Shown: positions 7,902 to 18,812, counted from the stretch's first letter. The stretch is DNA of 64,000 bases from Pseudoclavibacter endophyticus (GCF_008831085.1 NZ_WBJY01000001.1:1736001-1800000), one strand, 5' to 3'. A program made the numbers and translations. Notes: a model not told the origin generated them from the letters alone.

Positions 7902-9166
7902 CACATCTTCGCGACGCATCCGGCCCCTACTTCGGTGAGTACGGGGGGCGCTTCGTCCCCGAGAGCCTCATCGCCGCGCTCGACGAGATCGCCGCCGAGT
8001 GGGCTGCGGCCAAGGCCGACCCCGAATTCAAGGACGAACTCGCGCGGCTGCACCGCGACTACTCGGGGCGCCCCTCGCTCCTCACGGACGCCGTACGGCT
8101 TCGCGAGCATGCGGGAGGCGCACGCATCCTGCTCAAGCGCGAAGATCTCAACCACACGGGCTCGCACAAGATCAACAACGTGATCGGCCAGGCGCTCCTC
8201 ACGAAGCGACTCGGCAAGGACCGGGTGATCGCGGAGACGGGCGCGGGCCAGCACGGCGTGGCCACCGCGACGGCTGCGGCGCTCTTCGGCCTCGAGTGCA
8301 CCGTCTACATGGGTGCCGTCGACACCGCGCGCCAGGCCCTCAACGTTGCCCGAATGCGCCTGCTCGGTGCCGAGGTCGTGGCCGTTGAGGCCGGTAGCGC
8401 CACCCTGAAGGACGCCATCAACGAGGCCATGCGCGACTGGGTCGCCAACGTCGAGCGCACCAATTACGTGTTCGGAACGGCCGCGGGGCCGCACCCGTTC
8501 CCCGAGCTCGTGCGCGACCTCCAGTCGATCATCGGCGAGGAGGCCCGCGAGCAGTCCATCTCGATGACGGGCGGGCTCCCGACGGCCGTCGTCGCGTGCG
8601 TCGGCGGGGGATCGAACGCTATCGGCATCTTCAATGCCTTCCTCGACGACGAAGAGGTGCGCCTCTACGGATTCGAAGCCGCCGGCGAGGGCGCCGACAC
8701 ACCGAGGCACGCGGCCACCCTCACCAAAGGCGGGAAGGGCGTGCTCCACGGAGCCCGCACGAGACTGCTGCAAGACTCGGACGGTCAGACGATCGAGTCG
8801 CACTCGATCTCGGCCGGCCTCGACTACCCGGCCGTCGGGCCCGAACACGCCTGGCTCGCCGACATCGGCCGGGTCACCTACGTGCCCGTGACCGACGACG
8901 CCGCCATGCAGGCGATGCGGCTGCTGTCGCGCACCGAGGGCATCATCCCAGCGATCGAGTCCGCGCACGCCCTGGCCGGTGCGCTCGATCTCGGCCGCGA
9001 GCTCGGGCCGGACGCGACGATCGTCGTCTCGCTCTCCGGGCGCGGCGACAAGGACATGGAAACGGCGATGGAGTACTTCAAGCTTGGCGAGCCCGATCGG
9101 ACCGACCTCGAGGTGATGCCCGCCGAGGAGGCCGAGGCCGTGGAAAAGATCGGAGGCGACTCGTGA
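7898..9166 (+). CDS. trpB: Tryptophan synthase beta subunit
   Basis: PLP enzyme that condenses indole with serine to make tryptophan, in a complex with TrpA. 422 residues, slightly longer than the usual 400 because of a C-terminal acidic tail ([20 protein letters not shown]). The PLP lysine is Lys91 in HTGSHKINN; the catalytic glutamate is in [12 protein letters not shown]; the phosphate-binding glycine loop is GGGSNAIG. Other typical segments are [12 protein letters not shown] at the N-terminus and LSGRGDKDM near the end. Four-base overlaps link it to trpC and trpA. Confidence 0.98.
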   Translation: MTHLRDASGPYFGEYGGRFVPESLIAALDEIAAEWAAAKADPEFKDELARLHRDYSGRPSLLTDAVRLREHAGGARILLKREDLNHTGSHKINNVIGQALLTKRLGKDRVIAETGAGQHGVATATAAALFGLECTVYMGAVDTARQALNVARMRLLGAEVVAVEAGSATLKDAINEAMRDWVANVERTNYVFGTAAGPHPFPELVRDLQSIIGEEAREQSISMTGGLPTAVVACVGGGSNAIGIFNAFLDDEEVRLYGFEAAGEGADTPRHAATLTKGGKGVLHGARTRLLQDSDGQTIESHSISAGLDYPAVGPEHAWLADIGRVTYVPVTDDAAMQAMRLLSRTEGIIPAIESAHALAGALDLGRELGPDATIVVSLSGRGDKDMETAMEYFKLGEPDRTDLEVMPAEEAEAVEKIGGDS

Positions 9167-9957
9167 GCGCGGTCGAGCGGGCCATCGACGCCGCGCTGGC
9201 CGAACGCAAGGGGGCGCTCATCGGCTACCTCCCCGTCGGATTCCCGTCCCTCGACGAATCCGTCGAGGCGGCGTGCGCGATCCTCGATGGCGGTATGGAC
9301 GTGCTCGAGTTCGGATTGCCGTACTCCGATCCCGTCATGGACGGCCCGGTCATCCAGTCCGCGACGGTGCAGGCGCTCGAGAACGGGTTCCGCGTCGCCG
9401 ACGTCTTCGAGGCCACGAGGCGCGTCACCGAGCGCACCGGCAAGCCCGTGCTCGTCATGTCCTACTGGAACCTCGTGCTGCAGTACGGCGTGGAGGCGTT
9501 CGCCCGCGACCTCGCGGCGGCCGGGGGAGCGGGCCTCGTCACCCCCGACCTGATTCCCGACGAAGCGGCCGACTGGCTCGCCGCGTCCGAGACGCACGGG
9601 CTCGACCGGGTGTTCCTCGCCGCGCCGACGTCGTCCGACGAGCGGCTCGGCACCGTCATCGAGCGCAGCCGAGGGTTCGTCTACACGGTATCGACCATGG
9701 GCATCACGGGTGCTCGAGACGACGTCGACCGGGCCGCGCGCGTCCTGGCCGATCGCCTGCACGGTCTCGGCTGCGCGCGAGCGTGCGTCGGCCTCGGCAT
9801 CTCGACCCCGCAACAGGTCGCCGACGTGCTGGAGTACGCGGAGGGGGCGATCGTCGGGTCGGCCCTCGTTCGTGCGCTCACCGACGGCGGCGTCGAACGC
9901 GTTCGAGGACTCGCCAGCGACCTCGCCGCAGGCGCCCGCGCGAGCCGATCCCGATGA
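9163..9957 (+). CDS. trpA: Tryptophan synthase alpha subunit
   Basis: Cleaves indole-3-glycerol phosphate to indole and glyceraldehyde 3-phosphate; indole is channelled to TrpB. About 264 residues of TIM barrel. Catalytic Glu49 and Asp56 are seen in [15 protein letters not shown], with the later loops [15 protein letters not shown] (flexible loop 6) and [11 protein letters not shown] and IVGSALV (phosphate site). The start is GTG 9163, overlapping the trpB stop (GTGA); in-frame codons further upstream lie inside trpB. The stop overlaps the lgt ATG. Confidence 0.97.
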   Translation: MSAVERAIDAALAERKGALIGYLPVGFPSLDESVEAACAILDGGMDVLEFGLPYSDPVMDGPVIQSATVQALENGFRVADVFEATRRVTERTGKPVLVMSYWNLVLQYGVEAFARDLAAAGGAGLVTPDLIPDEAADWLAASETHGLDRVFLAAPTSSDERLGTVIERSRGFVYTVSTMGITGARDDVDRAARVLADRLHGLGCARACVGLGISTPQQVADVLEYAEGAIVGSALVRALTDGGVERVRGLASDLAAGARASRSR

Positions 9958-10934
9958 CGCTGCGCGCCGGCATCCCCTCGCCCCCTATCGAGTGGGCATC
10001 GTTCACGCTCGGCCCCCTCACGCTGCACTGGTACGCGATCATCATCCTGATCGGCATCGTCGCGGCGACGCTGTGGACCAACCACCGGCTCACGAAGCGC
10101 GGGGGAGAGCCATGGGTGGTCATGGACATCGCCCTCTGGGCCGTGTTGCTCGGGCTGCTCGGCGCGCGTCTCTACCATGTCTTCACGCACCCCGCCGATT
10201 ACTTCTACGAAGGCGCGAACCCCTTGGCGATCTTCTTCATCTGGGAGGGCGGCAACGCCATCATCGGCGCGCTCATCGGCGGCGCCGTCGGCATCTTCAT
10301 CGCCAGCAGGTACACCGGAATCCGGTTCTGGAGCTTCGCCGACGCGCTCGCGCCGGGGCTGCTGCTCGCGCAGGCCATCGGCCGTCTCGGCAACTACGTG
10401 AACAACGAGCTCTTCGGCCAGCCGACCGACCTGCCGTGGGGCCTGCAGATCGACGCCTCGAACCCGGCGTTCCCGGTCGGACTCCCCGAGGGAACCCTCT
10501 TCCACCCGACGTTCCTGTACGAGCTGCTCTGGAACCTCGCCGGCGTCGCCCTGATCCTCCTCGCCGAGCGGATGTTCCGCCTGCGCTGGGGCAAGGCCAT
10601 CGCCCTCTATCTCGTCTGGTACGGCATCGGTCGCATCTGGATCGAATCGCTGCGCGTCGACTATTCCGAGATCATTCTCGGGATGCGCTCGAACGTTTTC
10701 GGGGCACTTTGTCTCGTGATCATCGGAATCGTGATCTACATTGTGCAGGCCCGGCGGCACCCGGAACCGGAACCCGGCGTCTACCTCCCTGGCCGAGGTC
10801 CGGCCGACCTCGATGCCGCCGCGGCACGACAGGACGAGCCCGAGACCCGGGACGAGCCCGACGCGGGCGCCGACGACGACGGCACCGCGACCACCGAGGT
10901 CGACTCGGAACACCCCTCCGAAACATCCCGGTAA
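9954..10934 (+). CDS. lgt: Phosphatidylglycerol-prolipoprotein diacylglyceryl transferase
   Basis: Integral membrane enzyme that transfers diacylglycerol to the lipobox cysteine of prolipoproteins, the first step of lipoprotein maturation; the FepB-like lipoprotein at 21.1-22.1 kb would be a substrate. 326 residues with about seven membrane helices, the Lgt signature GRLGNYVNNELFG (about residues 142-154) and the conserved HPTFLYELLWN. The last 60 residues form an acidic, Thr/Asp/Glu-rich cytoplasmic extension often found in actinobacterial Lgt. ATG 9954 overlaps the trpA stop, the normal end of this his-trp cluster. Confidence 0.97.
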   Translation: MTLRAGIPSPPIEWASFTLGPLTLHWYAIIILIGIVAATLWTNHRLTKRGGEPWVVMDIALWAVLLGLLGARLYHVFTHPADYFYEGANPLAIFFIWEGGNAIIGALIGGAVGIFIASRYTGIRFWSFADALAPGLLLAQAIGRLGNYVNNELFGQPTDLPWGLQIDASNPAFPVGLPEGTLFHPTFLYELLWNLAGVALILLAERMFRLRWGKAIALYLVWYGIGRIWIESLRVDYSEIILGMRSNVFGALCLVIIGIVIYIVQARRHPEPEPGVYLPGRGPADLDAAAARQDEPETRDEPDAGADDDGTATTEVDSEHPSETSR

Positions 10935-11051
10935 CACGACGCGTCATAGTATTACCTTCGCTTTTCTGCGCCTACCGAGCCCGATGGCGTGCGTCCTTTT
11001 CAGGGACCGCGCCCTGGCCGGCCCCAGATCACGACACGAGGGGTGACGACC

Positions 11052-14000
11052 ATGACGAACGACGTATCGCCAACTGCAGGCGAGACTGCAGCCACCGGCA
11101 TGCAGGCCTTTTCCGCGATGCCCGTCGCAAGCGGGCTCTTCGATCCGGTCAACGAACACGACTCGTGCGGCCTTGCCATGGTCGCGACGCTCCGGGGGCA
11201 CGCGGGACACGACATCATCGACCACGCCCTGGCCGCCCTGCGGAACATGGAGCACCGCGGCGCGGTGGGTTCCGACGCCGGAACGGGCGACGGGGCAGGC
11301 ATCCTCACGCAGGTCCCCGACGAGTTCTTCCGCTCGGTCGTCGGGATCGAGCTGCCGCCGGCCGGCCGATACGCCGTGGGCAACGCCTTCCTTCCCGAGG
11401 ATCCCGACGAGCGCGCGCGGGTCAAGGAGGGCATCGCGCGCATCGCCTCCCAGGAGGAGCTGCGCATTCTCGAATGGCGCGAGATGCCGATCGATCCTGA
11501 GGGGCTCGGCAAGCTCGCCCGCGAGGCGATGCCCAAGATCGAGCAGCTGTTCGTTCGGTCGGAGCGCCAGAACTACCGCGGGAACCCGCGCAAGGGCCTC
11601 GCCCTCGACCGCCAGTGCTACCGCCTCCGCAAGCAGGTCGAGCACGAGTACGGCGTGTACTTCATGTCGCTCTCATGCCGGACGGTCACCTACAAGGGAA
11701 TGGTGACCACGCTGCAGCTGGAGCCGTTCTACCCCGATCTGCAGGACGAGCGCTTCGCCTCGAAGCTCGCGATCGTGCACTCGCGCTACTCGACCAACAC
11801 GTTCCCGTCGTGGCCCCTCGCGCAACCCCTGCGCATGATGGCGCACAACGGCGAGATCAACACGGTGCGCGGCAACCGCAACTGGATGCGCGCCCGCCAA
11901 TCGCAGCTCGCGAGCCCGCTGCTCGGCGACATCAGCGACCTCTTCCCCATCATCACGGAGGGCGCAAGCGACTCGGCGTCGTTCGACGAGGTGCTCGAGC
12001 TGCTGACCCTCTCCGGCCGTTCCCTGCCCCACGCGGTGCACATGATGGTGCCGGCCGCGTGGGAGAACGCCAATGACCTGACCGCCGAGGTCCGCGACTT
12101 CTACGAGTACCACTCGATGCTCATGGAGCCGTGGGACGGACCGGCGTCGATGAGCTTCACCGATGGTCGGTACGTGTGCTCGACCCTCGACCGGAACGGC
12201 CTGCGCCCCGGCCGCTTCGTCGTCACGAACGATGGGCTCGTCGTGCTCGGCTCAGAGGTCGGCGTGCTCGACCTCGACCCGGCGACGATCGAGCGCAAGG
12301 GCCGCCTGCGCCCAGGCCAGGTGCTGCTGGTCGACACGGAGGTCGGACGCATCATCGAGGACGACGAGGTCAAGCGCGACCTCGCCGAGCTCATGCCGTG
12401 GGGCGACTGGCTCGACGAGGGCCGCATCAACCTCGCCGAGCTCCCCGAGCGCGAGCACGTCACCCACACCCCGTCGTCGGTCGAACGGCGCCAGCGCGCC
12501 TTCGGCTACACGGACGAAGAGCTCCGCGTGCTGCTCGCGCCCATGGCCCGCACGGGGGCGGAACCGATCGGCGCAATGGGAACGGACACGCCGATCGCGG
12601 TCCTCAGCGAACGCCCGCGCCTCCTCTTCGACTACTTCACCCAGGCGTTCGCGCAGGTCACGAACCCGCCGCTCGACTCGATCCGCGAGGAGATCGTGAC
12701 GAGCATGTCGAGCACCATCGGCCCGAGCGCGAACCTGCTGACCGACGGGCCGAAGCACGCGCGCCAGGTCGTCGTCGACTTCCCCGTGATCGACAACGAC
12801 CAGCTCGCGAAGATCCAGCACATCGAGGAGCGCCCCGGTGTCGACGCCGCTCGCACCCTGCGCGGGCTGTATCGCGCCGACGGAGGCGTCGACAGCCTGC
12901 GCGAGCGCCTGACGGAGCTGTTCAAGGAGGCCGACCGTGCGATCGATGACGGCGTCGGCTTCCTCATCCTCTCCGACCGCGACTCCAACCGCGATTACGC
13001 GCCGATCCCGTCGCTGCTGCTCGTAAGCGCCGTGCACAACCACCTCATCGCGACCCAGCGGCGCATGCGCGTTGGTCTCGTCGTCGAAGCCGGCGACGTG
13101 CGAGAGGTGCACCACATCGCCACTCTGCTCGGGTACGGCGCGAGCGCCGTCAATCCCTACCTCGCGATGGAGACGTGCGAGGACATGGTGCGCTCGGGCC
13201 AGCTGCCAACCGTCTCGGCCGAGCAGGCGGTCGCGAACGTCATCAAGGCCCTCGGCAAAGGCGTCTTGAAGATCATGTCGAAGATGGGCATCTCGGCGGT
13301 GGCGTCGTACGCCGGCGCGCAGACGTTCGAGGCCGTCGGCCTCGATGCGGAGTTCGTCGCCGAGTACTTCCCCGGCACCTCGACGCGCATCGGCGGTGCC
13401 GGCCTCGCGGTCATCGCCGCCGAGAACGAGCAGCGCCACCTGCGCGCGTACCCGATCGACGCAGCGCCGGTCTCGCATCGGCCGCTCGACATCGGCGGCG
13501 AGTACCAGTGGCGCCGTGAGGGCCCGCCCCACCTGTTCAACCCCGACACCGTCTTCCGCCTGCAGCATTCGACTCGCGAGCGCCGGTACGACATCTTCAA
13601 GCAGTACACGAAGCTCGTCGACGAACAGGCGGCGCACGCCATGACGCTGCGCGGGCTGTTCACGTTCACTACCGAGGGTCGCACGCCGATCCCGATCGAC
13701 GAGGTCGAGCCCATCGAGTCGATTACGCGTCGCTTCCAGACGGGCGCCATGAGCTACGGCTCGATCTCGAAGGAGGCGCACGAGACGCTCGCGATCGCGA
13801 TGAACCGCATCGGGGGCAAGTCGAACACGGGTGAGGGCGGCGAGGACGTTGAGCGGCTCCTCGACCCGACGCGTCGCAGTGCCATCAAGCAGGTGGCCTC
13901 CGGGCGATTCGGCGTCACGAGCATGTACCTCACGCACGCCGACGACATCCAGATCAAGCTCGCGCAGGGCGCGAAGCCCGGCGAGGGCGGCCAGCTCCCG

Positions 14001-15656
14001 CCGACGAAGGTGTATCCGTGGATCGCGCGGACGCGTCATGCGACCCCCGGCGTCGGCCTCATCTCGCCCCCGCCGCATCACGACATCTACTCGATCGAAG
14101 ACCTCAAGCAGCTCATCTTCGACCTCAAGCGGGCCAATCCGAAGGCTCGCGTCCACGTCAAGCTCGTCAGCGAGTCGGGCATCGGCGCGGTCGCGGCCGG
14201 GGTGACGAAGGCCCTCGCGGATGTCGTCCTCGTGTCTGGCCACGACGGCGGCACCGGTGCCTCGCCGCTGAACTCCCTCAAGCACGCCGGAACGCCGTGG
14301 GAGCTCGGCCTCGCCGAGACACAGCAGACGCTTATGATCAATGGGCTGCGCGATCGCGTGGTCGTGCAGGTCGACGGGCAGCTGAAGACGGGGCGCGACG
14401 TCGTGATCGGTGCCCTGCTCGGTGCCGAGGAGTACGGGTTCGCCTCTGCCGCGCTCGTGGTCGAGGGCTGCATCATGATGCGCGTTTGCCACCTCGACAC
14501 CTGCCCTGTCGGCGTGGCGACCCAGAACCCCGAGCTGCGTGAGCGCTTCACGGGTCAGGCCGACCACGTCGTCAACTTCTTCGAGTTCATCGCACAGGAG
14601 GTGCGCGAGTATTTGGCGCAACTGGGCGCACGATCGCTCGACGAGATCATCGGTCGCGCCGACCTGCTGTCGGTCGACGACGCGGTCCGCACGTGGAAGA
14701 CCGAGGGCCTCAACCTCGCGCCGATCCTCGGCGCGCGGGAGTTCCCGACCGACACGCCGCGCCGCAATCTGCGGCAACAGGAGCACGAGCTCGACGCGCA
14801 CTTCGACCAGCAGCTCCTGGCGGCGACCTCCGCCGCCGCGAACGGCGAGACGGTCGCGTTCGACCTGCCGGTGCAGAACACCGACCGCGCCGTCGGCACG
14901 ATGCTCGGCAACGCCGTCACCCTCGCGGCGGGCGAGCACGGACTTCCTGCCCGATCGATCGACATCGTGTTGCGGGGCACCGCCGGCCAATCGCTCGGCG
15001 CGTTCCTGCCCGCAGGGGTACGCATCCGCCTCTTCGGCGACGCGAACGACTACGTGGGCAAGGGCCTCTCGGGCGGCGAGATCGTCGTGCGGCCGGATGC
15101 GCGTGCAGCGTTCACCGCCCACGAGAACGTGATCGCCGGCAACGTCATCGGGTACGGCGCCACGAGCGGCACCCTGCATCTGTGCGGCGTCGTCGGCGAG
15201 CGCTTCCTCGTCCGCAACTCGGGCGCGACCGCGGTCGTCGAGGGCGTGGGAGACCACGCGCTCGAGTACATGACGGGCGGCCAGGCCGTCATCCTCGGCC
15301 CGACCGGGAAGAACCTCGGCGCCGGCATGTCCGGCGGCGTCGCGTTCGTGCGGAACCTCGACCCGCGCCTCGTCAACCCGGACTCGCTCTCATCCGGCGA
15401 GCTGCAGCTGCACCCGCTGACCGACGCCGATGCCGAGATCCTGCGCGACCTGCTCGAGCAGCACGTCGAGGCGACGGATTCCGCGCTCGCCCGCGACCTG
15501 CTCGCGGACTTCGGCGAGACGGCGCGCGAGTTCACCAAGGTGCTGCCGCGTGACTACGCGACCGTCACCGACATACGGCGCGAGGCCGTCGAGAGCGGCC
15601 TCGACCCCGACGACCACAACACGTGGCAGAAGATTGTGGAGGCGACTCGTGGCTGA
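11052..15656 (+). CDS. gltB: Glutamate synthase (NADPH), large subunit
   Basis: Large subunit of GOGAT, which makes two glutamates from glutamine and 2-oxoglutarate. 1534 residues. Domains in order: type-2 glutamine amidotransferase whose catalytic cysteine is Cys39 (HDSCGLAMVA) after a short propeptide that must be removed; central domain; FMN-binding synthase domain with KPGEGGQLP and SGHDGGTGASP; the 3Fe-4S cysteines Cys1140, Cys1146 and Cys1151 in CIMMRVCHLDTCPVG; and the C-terminal GXGXG beta-helix domain. The start is ATG 11052 behind GAGGGGTGACGACC; the in-frame GTG at 10989 adds only non-family sequence. It overlaps gltD by 8 bp. Confidence 0.97.
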   Translation: MTNDVSPTAGETAATGMQAFSAMPVASGLFDPVNEHDSCGLAMVATLRGHAGHDIIDHALAALRNMEHRGAVGSDAGTGDGAGILTQVPDEFFRSVVGIELPPAGRYAVGNAFLPEDPDERARVKEGIARIASQEELRILEWREMPIDPEGLGKLAREAMPKIEQLFVRSERQNYRGNPRKGLALDRQCYRLRKQVEHEYGVYFMSLSCRTVTYKGMVTTLQLEPFYPDLQDERFASKLAIVHSRYSTNTFPSWPLAQPLRMMAHNGEINTVRGNRNWMRARQSQLASPLLGDISDLFPIITEGASDSASFDEVLELLTLSGRSLPHAVHMMVPAAWENANDLTAEVRDFYEYHSMLMEPWDGPASMSFTDGRYVCSTLDRNGLRPGRFVVTNDGLVVLGSEVGVLDLDPATIERKGRLRPGQVLLVDTEVGRIIEDDEVKRDLAELMPWGDWLDEGRINLAELPEREHVTHTPSSVERRQRAFGYTDEELRVLLAPMARTGAEPIGAMGTDTPIAVLSERPRLLFDYFTQAFAQVTNPPLDSIREEIVTSMSSTIGPSANLLTDGPKHARQVVVDFPVIDNDQLAKIQHIEERPGVDAARTLRGLYRADGGVDSLRERLTELFKEADRAIDDGVGFLILSDRDSNRDYAPIPSLLLVSAVHNHLIATQRRMRVGLVVEAGDVREVHHIATLLGYGASAVNPYLAMETCEDMVRSGQLPTVSAEQAVANVIKALGKGVLKIMSKMGISAVASYAGAQTFEAVGLDAEFVAEYFPGTSTRIGGAGLAVIAAENEQRHLRAYPIDAAPVSHRPLDIGGEYQWRREGPPHLFNPDTVFRLQHSTRERRYDIFKQYTKLVDEQAAHAMTLRGLFTFTTEGRTPIPIDEVEPIESITRRFQTGAMSYGSISKEAHETLAIAMNRIGGKSNTGEGGEDVERLLDPTRRSAIKQVASGRFGVTSMYLTHADDIQIKLAQGAKPGEGGQLPPTKVYPWIARTRHATPGVGLISPPPHHDIYSIEDLKQLIFDLKRANPKARVHVKLVSESGIGAVAAGVTKALADVVLVSGHDGGTGASPLNSLKHAGTPWELGLAETQQTLMINGLRDRVVVQVDGQLKTGRDVVIGALLGAEEYGFASAALVVEGCIMMRVCHLDTCPVGVATQNPELRERFTGQADHVVNFFEFIAQEVREYLAQLGARSLDEIIGRADLLSVDDAVRTWKTEGLNLAPILGAREFPTDTPRRNLRQQEHELDAHFDQQLLAATSAAANGETVAFDLPVQNTDRAVGTMLGNAVTLAAGEHGLPARSIDIVLRGTAGQSLGAFLPAGVRIRLFGDANDYVGKGLSGGEIVVRPDARAAFTAHENVIAGNVIGYGATSGTLHLCGVVGERFLVRNSGATAVVEGVGDHALEYMTGGQAVILGPTGKNLGAGMSGGVAFVRNLDPRLVNPDSLSSGELQLHPLTDADAEILRDLLEQHVEATDSALARDLLADFGETAREFTKVLPRDYATVTDIRREAVESGLDPDDHNTWQKIVEATRG

Positions 15657-17109
15657 CCCGCGCGGATTTCTCACTCACCGCGAGCGGGAGCTTCCCCCTC
15701 GCCGTCCCGTGCCCGTCCGGATCATGGACTTCCGGGAGGTGTACGAGCAGCAGGACCAGTCACAGCTGCGCCGCCAGGCGAGCCGCTGCATGGACTGTGG
15801 CATTCCGTTCTGCCACGAGGGCTGCCCGCTCGGCAATCTCATTCCAGAGTGGAACGACCTCACCTACCGTGGCGACATGCGCGCCGCATCGGAGCGTCTG
15901 CACGCGACGAACAATTTTCCGGAGTTCACCGGACGGTTGTGCCCGGCACCGTGCGAAGCATCGTGCGTGCTCGGCATCAACCAGCCGCCCGTGACGATCA
16001 AGCGGGTCGAGCAGGAGATCGCCGACCAGGCGTTCGCCCACGGCTGGGTGGAGCCGCACGCGCCCGAGCGGCTCACGAGCAAGACGGTCGCGGTCGTCGG
16101 CTCCGGTCCCGCGGGCCTCGCCGCCGCGCAGCAGCTGACGCGCGCCGGCCACACGGTCGCGGTTTTCGAGCGCGACGATCGCATCGGCGGTCTGCTCCGC
16201 TACGGCATTCCGGACTTCAAGATGGAGAAGGGCGTGCTCGACGCGCGCCTCGCGCAGATGCGGGCGGAGGGCACGCGTTTCCGCCCCGGCGTCACGATCG
16301 GCATCGACATCTCGTGGGACGAGCTGCGCACGCGCTACGACGCGATCGTCATCGCGACCGGGGCGACCGTGCCGCGCGACTTGACGGTGCCGGGCCGCGA
16401 CCTGCGGGGCGTGAACTTCGCAATGGACTACCTGGTGCAGTCGAACCACGCCGTCGCCGGCGACGACGTCGCCTCGCAGATCACGGCGGAGGATAAGCAC
16501 GTCATCGTGATCGGCGGGGGCGATACGGGCGCCGACTGCATCGGCACGGCGCACCGCCAGGGCGCGAAGTCGGTCACCAACCTCGCGATCGGCAAGATGC
16601 CGCCGCTCGAGCGGCCCCCGCACCAGCCATGGCCGATGCAGCCGACGGTGTACGAGGTCTCTACCGCCCACGAGGAGGGCGGCGAGCGCGCCTTCGAGGC
16701 CTCCACCATTGAGTTCGCGACCAGCGACGCCGGCGCCGTGCGCGCCGTCAAGGTCGCCAAGACCGAGTTCCGCGACGACGGTCGGCGCGTGCCGAAGCCG
16801 GGGACCGAGCGTGAGCTCCCCGCCGACCTCGTGCTCATCGCCATGGGCTTCACCGGCCCCGAACGGGAGGCGCTGTCGTCGCAGCTCAGCATCGAATTCA
16901 CCGACCGCGGCAACGTGGAGCGCACCAACGACTACGCCACCAACGTGCCGGGGGTGTTCGTCGCCGGCGACGCGGGCCGCGGACAGTCGCTGATCGTGTG
17001 GGCCATCGCTGAGGGACGCGCGGCGGCGGCGGCCGTCGACCGGTATCTTGAGGGCGGAACCTCGTTGCCCGCTCCGATTCCGGCGCACGCCCGCGCCATG
17101 TCGGTGTAG
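15649..17109 (+). CDS. gltD: Glutamate synthase, small (beta) subunit
   Basis: Flavoprotein that passes electrons from NADPH to GltB. About 486 residues. The N-terminal iron-sulfur domain carries CMDCGIPFCHEGCPLGN (cysteines 47, 50, 55 and 59) and RLCPAPCEASCVLG; the FAD-binding Rossmann motif is VVGSGPAGLAAA near residue 150; the NADPH motif is VIVIGGGDTGADC; the second FAD segment is GVFVAGDAGRGQSLIVWAI. The start is GTG 15649 within the end of gltB, an 8-bp overlap consistent with equimolar coupled expression. Confidence 0.97.
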   Translation: MADPRGFLTHRERELPPRRPVPVRIMDFREVYEQQDQSQLRRQASRCMDCGIPFCHEGCPLGNLIPEWNDLTYRGDMRAASERLHATNNFPEFTGRLCPAPCEASCVLGINQPPVTIKRVEQEIADQAFAHGWVEPHAPERLTSKTVAVVGSGPAGLAAAQQLTRAGHTVAVFERDDRIGGLLRYGIPDFKMEKGVLDARLAQMRAEGTRFRPGVTIGIDISWDELRTRYDAIVIATGATVPRDLTVPGRDLRGVNFAMDYLVQSNHAVAGDDVASQITAEDKHVIVIGGGDTGADCIGTAHRQGAKSVTNLAIGKMPPLERPPHQPWPMQPTVYEVSTAHEEGGERAFEASTIEFATSDAGAVRAVKVAKTEFRDDGRRVPKPGTERELPADLVLIAMGFTGPEREALSSQLSIEFTDRGNVERTNDYATNVPGVFVAGDAGRGQSLIVWAIAEGRAAAAAVDRYLEGGTSLPAPIPAHARAMSV

Positions 17110-17135
17110 TCGCGCGGGTCTCCCGCCAGACCACG

Positions 17136-17166
17136 AAGGTCCGGTCTCCCAACGGGACCGGACTTT
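17136..17166 (+). terminator. Hairpin terminator after gltD
   Basis: An 11-bp stem, AAGGTCCGGTC paired with GACCGGACTTT (one G-T pair), with a 9-nt loop, lies 27 bp after the gltD stop and ends in TTT. It separates gltBD from pyk. Confidence 0.75.
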
Positions 17167-17275
17167 CGCCGTGCGCGGCCCGTCCTCACCACCCGTCGCA
17201 GGATCCACACCATCGAAACCGTCGTGCCGTACTGTGGCCGCCGAGCCATCGTGCGTCGAATGCGAGGAGAACGTC

Positions 17276-18790
17276 ATGAGCCGTCGAGCAAAGATCGTCG
17301 CGACCCTTGGACCGGCAGTGAACACCCCCGAGAGCATCCGCGCACTCATCGAAGCGGGTGTCAACGTCACGCGCTTCAACCTCAGTCACGGCGACCACAG
17401 CGTTCACGAGGCCAACTACCGCCTCGTGCGCGACGCCGCGGAGAAGGCCGACGAGGCCATCGCGATCCTCGTCGATCTCCAAGGCCCCAAGATCCGCCTC
17501 GGCACGTTCGCCGACGGACCCCACCGACTCGAGGCCGGCGACACCTTCACGATCACGGTCGACGACGTCGAGGGAACGAAGGACCGCGTCAGCACCACGT
17601 ACAAGGGCCTGAGCGGCGACGTGCACCCCGGGGACGACCTGCTCATCGACGACGGGGCGGTGCGCGTGCGCGCCATCGAGGTGGATGAGCGTTCCGTGAC
17701 CACCGAGGTCATCGTGCCCGGCACCGTCTCGAACAACAAGGGCATCAACCTGCCCGGCGTGGCGGTCAACGTCCCGGCCCTGAGCGAGAAGGACGAGAAC
17801 GACCTGCGGTGGGCGCTGCGCATCGGCGCCGACATGATCGCGCTGTCGTTCGTTCGGGGACCGGACGACATCGTGCGGGTGCACGAGATCATGGCGGAGG
17901 AGGGCGTGACGCTGCCCGTCATCGCCAAGATCGAGAAGCCGCAGGCCGTCGAGCACCTCCGCGAGATCGTCGATGCATTCGACGGCATCATGGTCGCCCG
18001 CGGCGATCTCGGCGTCGAGCTTCCCCTCGAGCAGGTGCCTATCGTGCAAAAGCGCGCGATCGAACTCGCGCGTCGTCGGGCGAAGCCATCGATCGTGGCG
18101 ACCCAGATGCTCGAGACGATGATCCAGAACCCTCGGCCAACGCGCGCCGAGGCGAGCGACTGCGCGAACGCCGTCCTCGACGGCGCCGACGCGCTCATGC
18201 TCTCGGGGGAGACCTCCGTCGGGGCGCACCCCATCACGGCGGTCGAGACCATGGCGCGCCTCATCGAGTCCACCGAGGCGCACGGCCTCGACCGCATCCC
18301 GCCGCTCGGCACGAAGCCCTTCACGCAGGGTGGCGCCATCACGCTCGCGGCGGCCGAGGTCGGCGAGTTCCTCGGCGCGCGCTACTACTGCGTCTTTACC
18401 GAGTCGGGCGACTCGGTGCGTCGCATGTCCCGCCTGCGCGCTGGCATTCCAATCCTCGGTTTCACGCCGCGCGAGTCGATCCGTCGGCGAATGAACCTGT
18501 ACTGGGGAGTCTCGGCGTTTCTCGTCGACCGCGTCATGCACACCGACGAGATGTTCATGCAGGTCGACCAGACCCTGCTCGACCTCGGCCTCGCGGGGCG
18601 CGGCGAGAAGGTCGTCATCGTCGCCGGCATGCCGCCAGGCATCGCCGGTTCGACGAACGACATGCGCGTGCACACCATCGGCGACGCCGTCGACGCCGCC
18701 GCCCCCGCGTACGAGGCGCGCCATTCGAGGTTCCCGGTGCCCGGCCTCCGCACGAGCGGCGCCGACACGGCCGCGGGATCGGGCGAGTAG
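17276..18790 (+). CDS. pyk: Pyruvate kinase
   Basis: Last step of glycolysis, PEP + ADP to pyruvate + ATP. About 504 residues, with a C-terminal tail of about 25 residues (SRFPVPGLRTSGADTAAGSG) beyond the usual end. The barrel begins RRAKIVATLGPA; the active-site lysine signature is VIAKIEKPQAVEHL; VARGDLGVELPLEQVP and ATQMLETMIQNPRPTRAE follow, then the allosteric C-domain (YYCVFTESGDSVRRMSRLR). ATG 17276 is chosen for its GAGGAGA ribosome-binding site. A strong terminator follows, shared with the convergent siderophore permease gene. Confidence 0.97.
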   Translation: MSRRAKIVATLGPAVNTPESIRALIEAGVNVTRFNLSHGDHSVHEANYRLVRDAAEKADEAIAILVDLQGPKIRLGTFADGPHRLEAGDTFTITVDDVEGTKDRVSTTYKGLSGDVHPGDDLLIDDGAVRVRAIEVDERSVTTEVIVPGTVSNNKGINLPGVAVNVPALSEKDENDLRWALRIGADMIALSFVRGPDDIVRVHEIMAEEGVTLPVIAKIEKPQAVEHLREIVDAFDGIMVARGDLGVELPLEQVPIVQKRAIELARRRAKPSIVATQMLETMIQNPRPTRAEASDCANAVLDGADALMLSGETSVGAHPITAVETMARLIESTEAHGLDRIPPLGTKPFTQGGAITLAAAEVGEFLGARYYCVFTESGDSVRRMSRLRAGIPILGFTPRESIRRRMNLYWGVSAFLVDRVMHTDEMFMQVDQTLLDLGLAGRGEKVVIVAGMPPGIAGSTNDMRVHTIGDAVDAAAPAYEARHSRFPVPGLRTSGADTAAGSGE

Positions 18791-18812
18791 TCGCACCTGC
18801 CCGCCTCACTCC

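Noticed and set aside
12252-15257. A 1001-codon minus-strand open frame opposite gltB
   Set aside because: Complete overlap with the well-supported glutamate synthase gene and no family motif; a codon-bias shadow.
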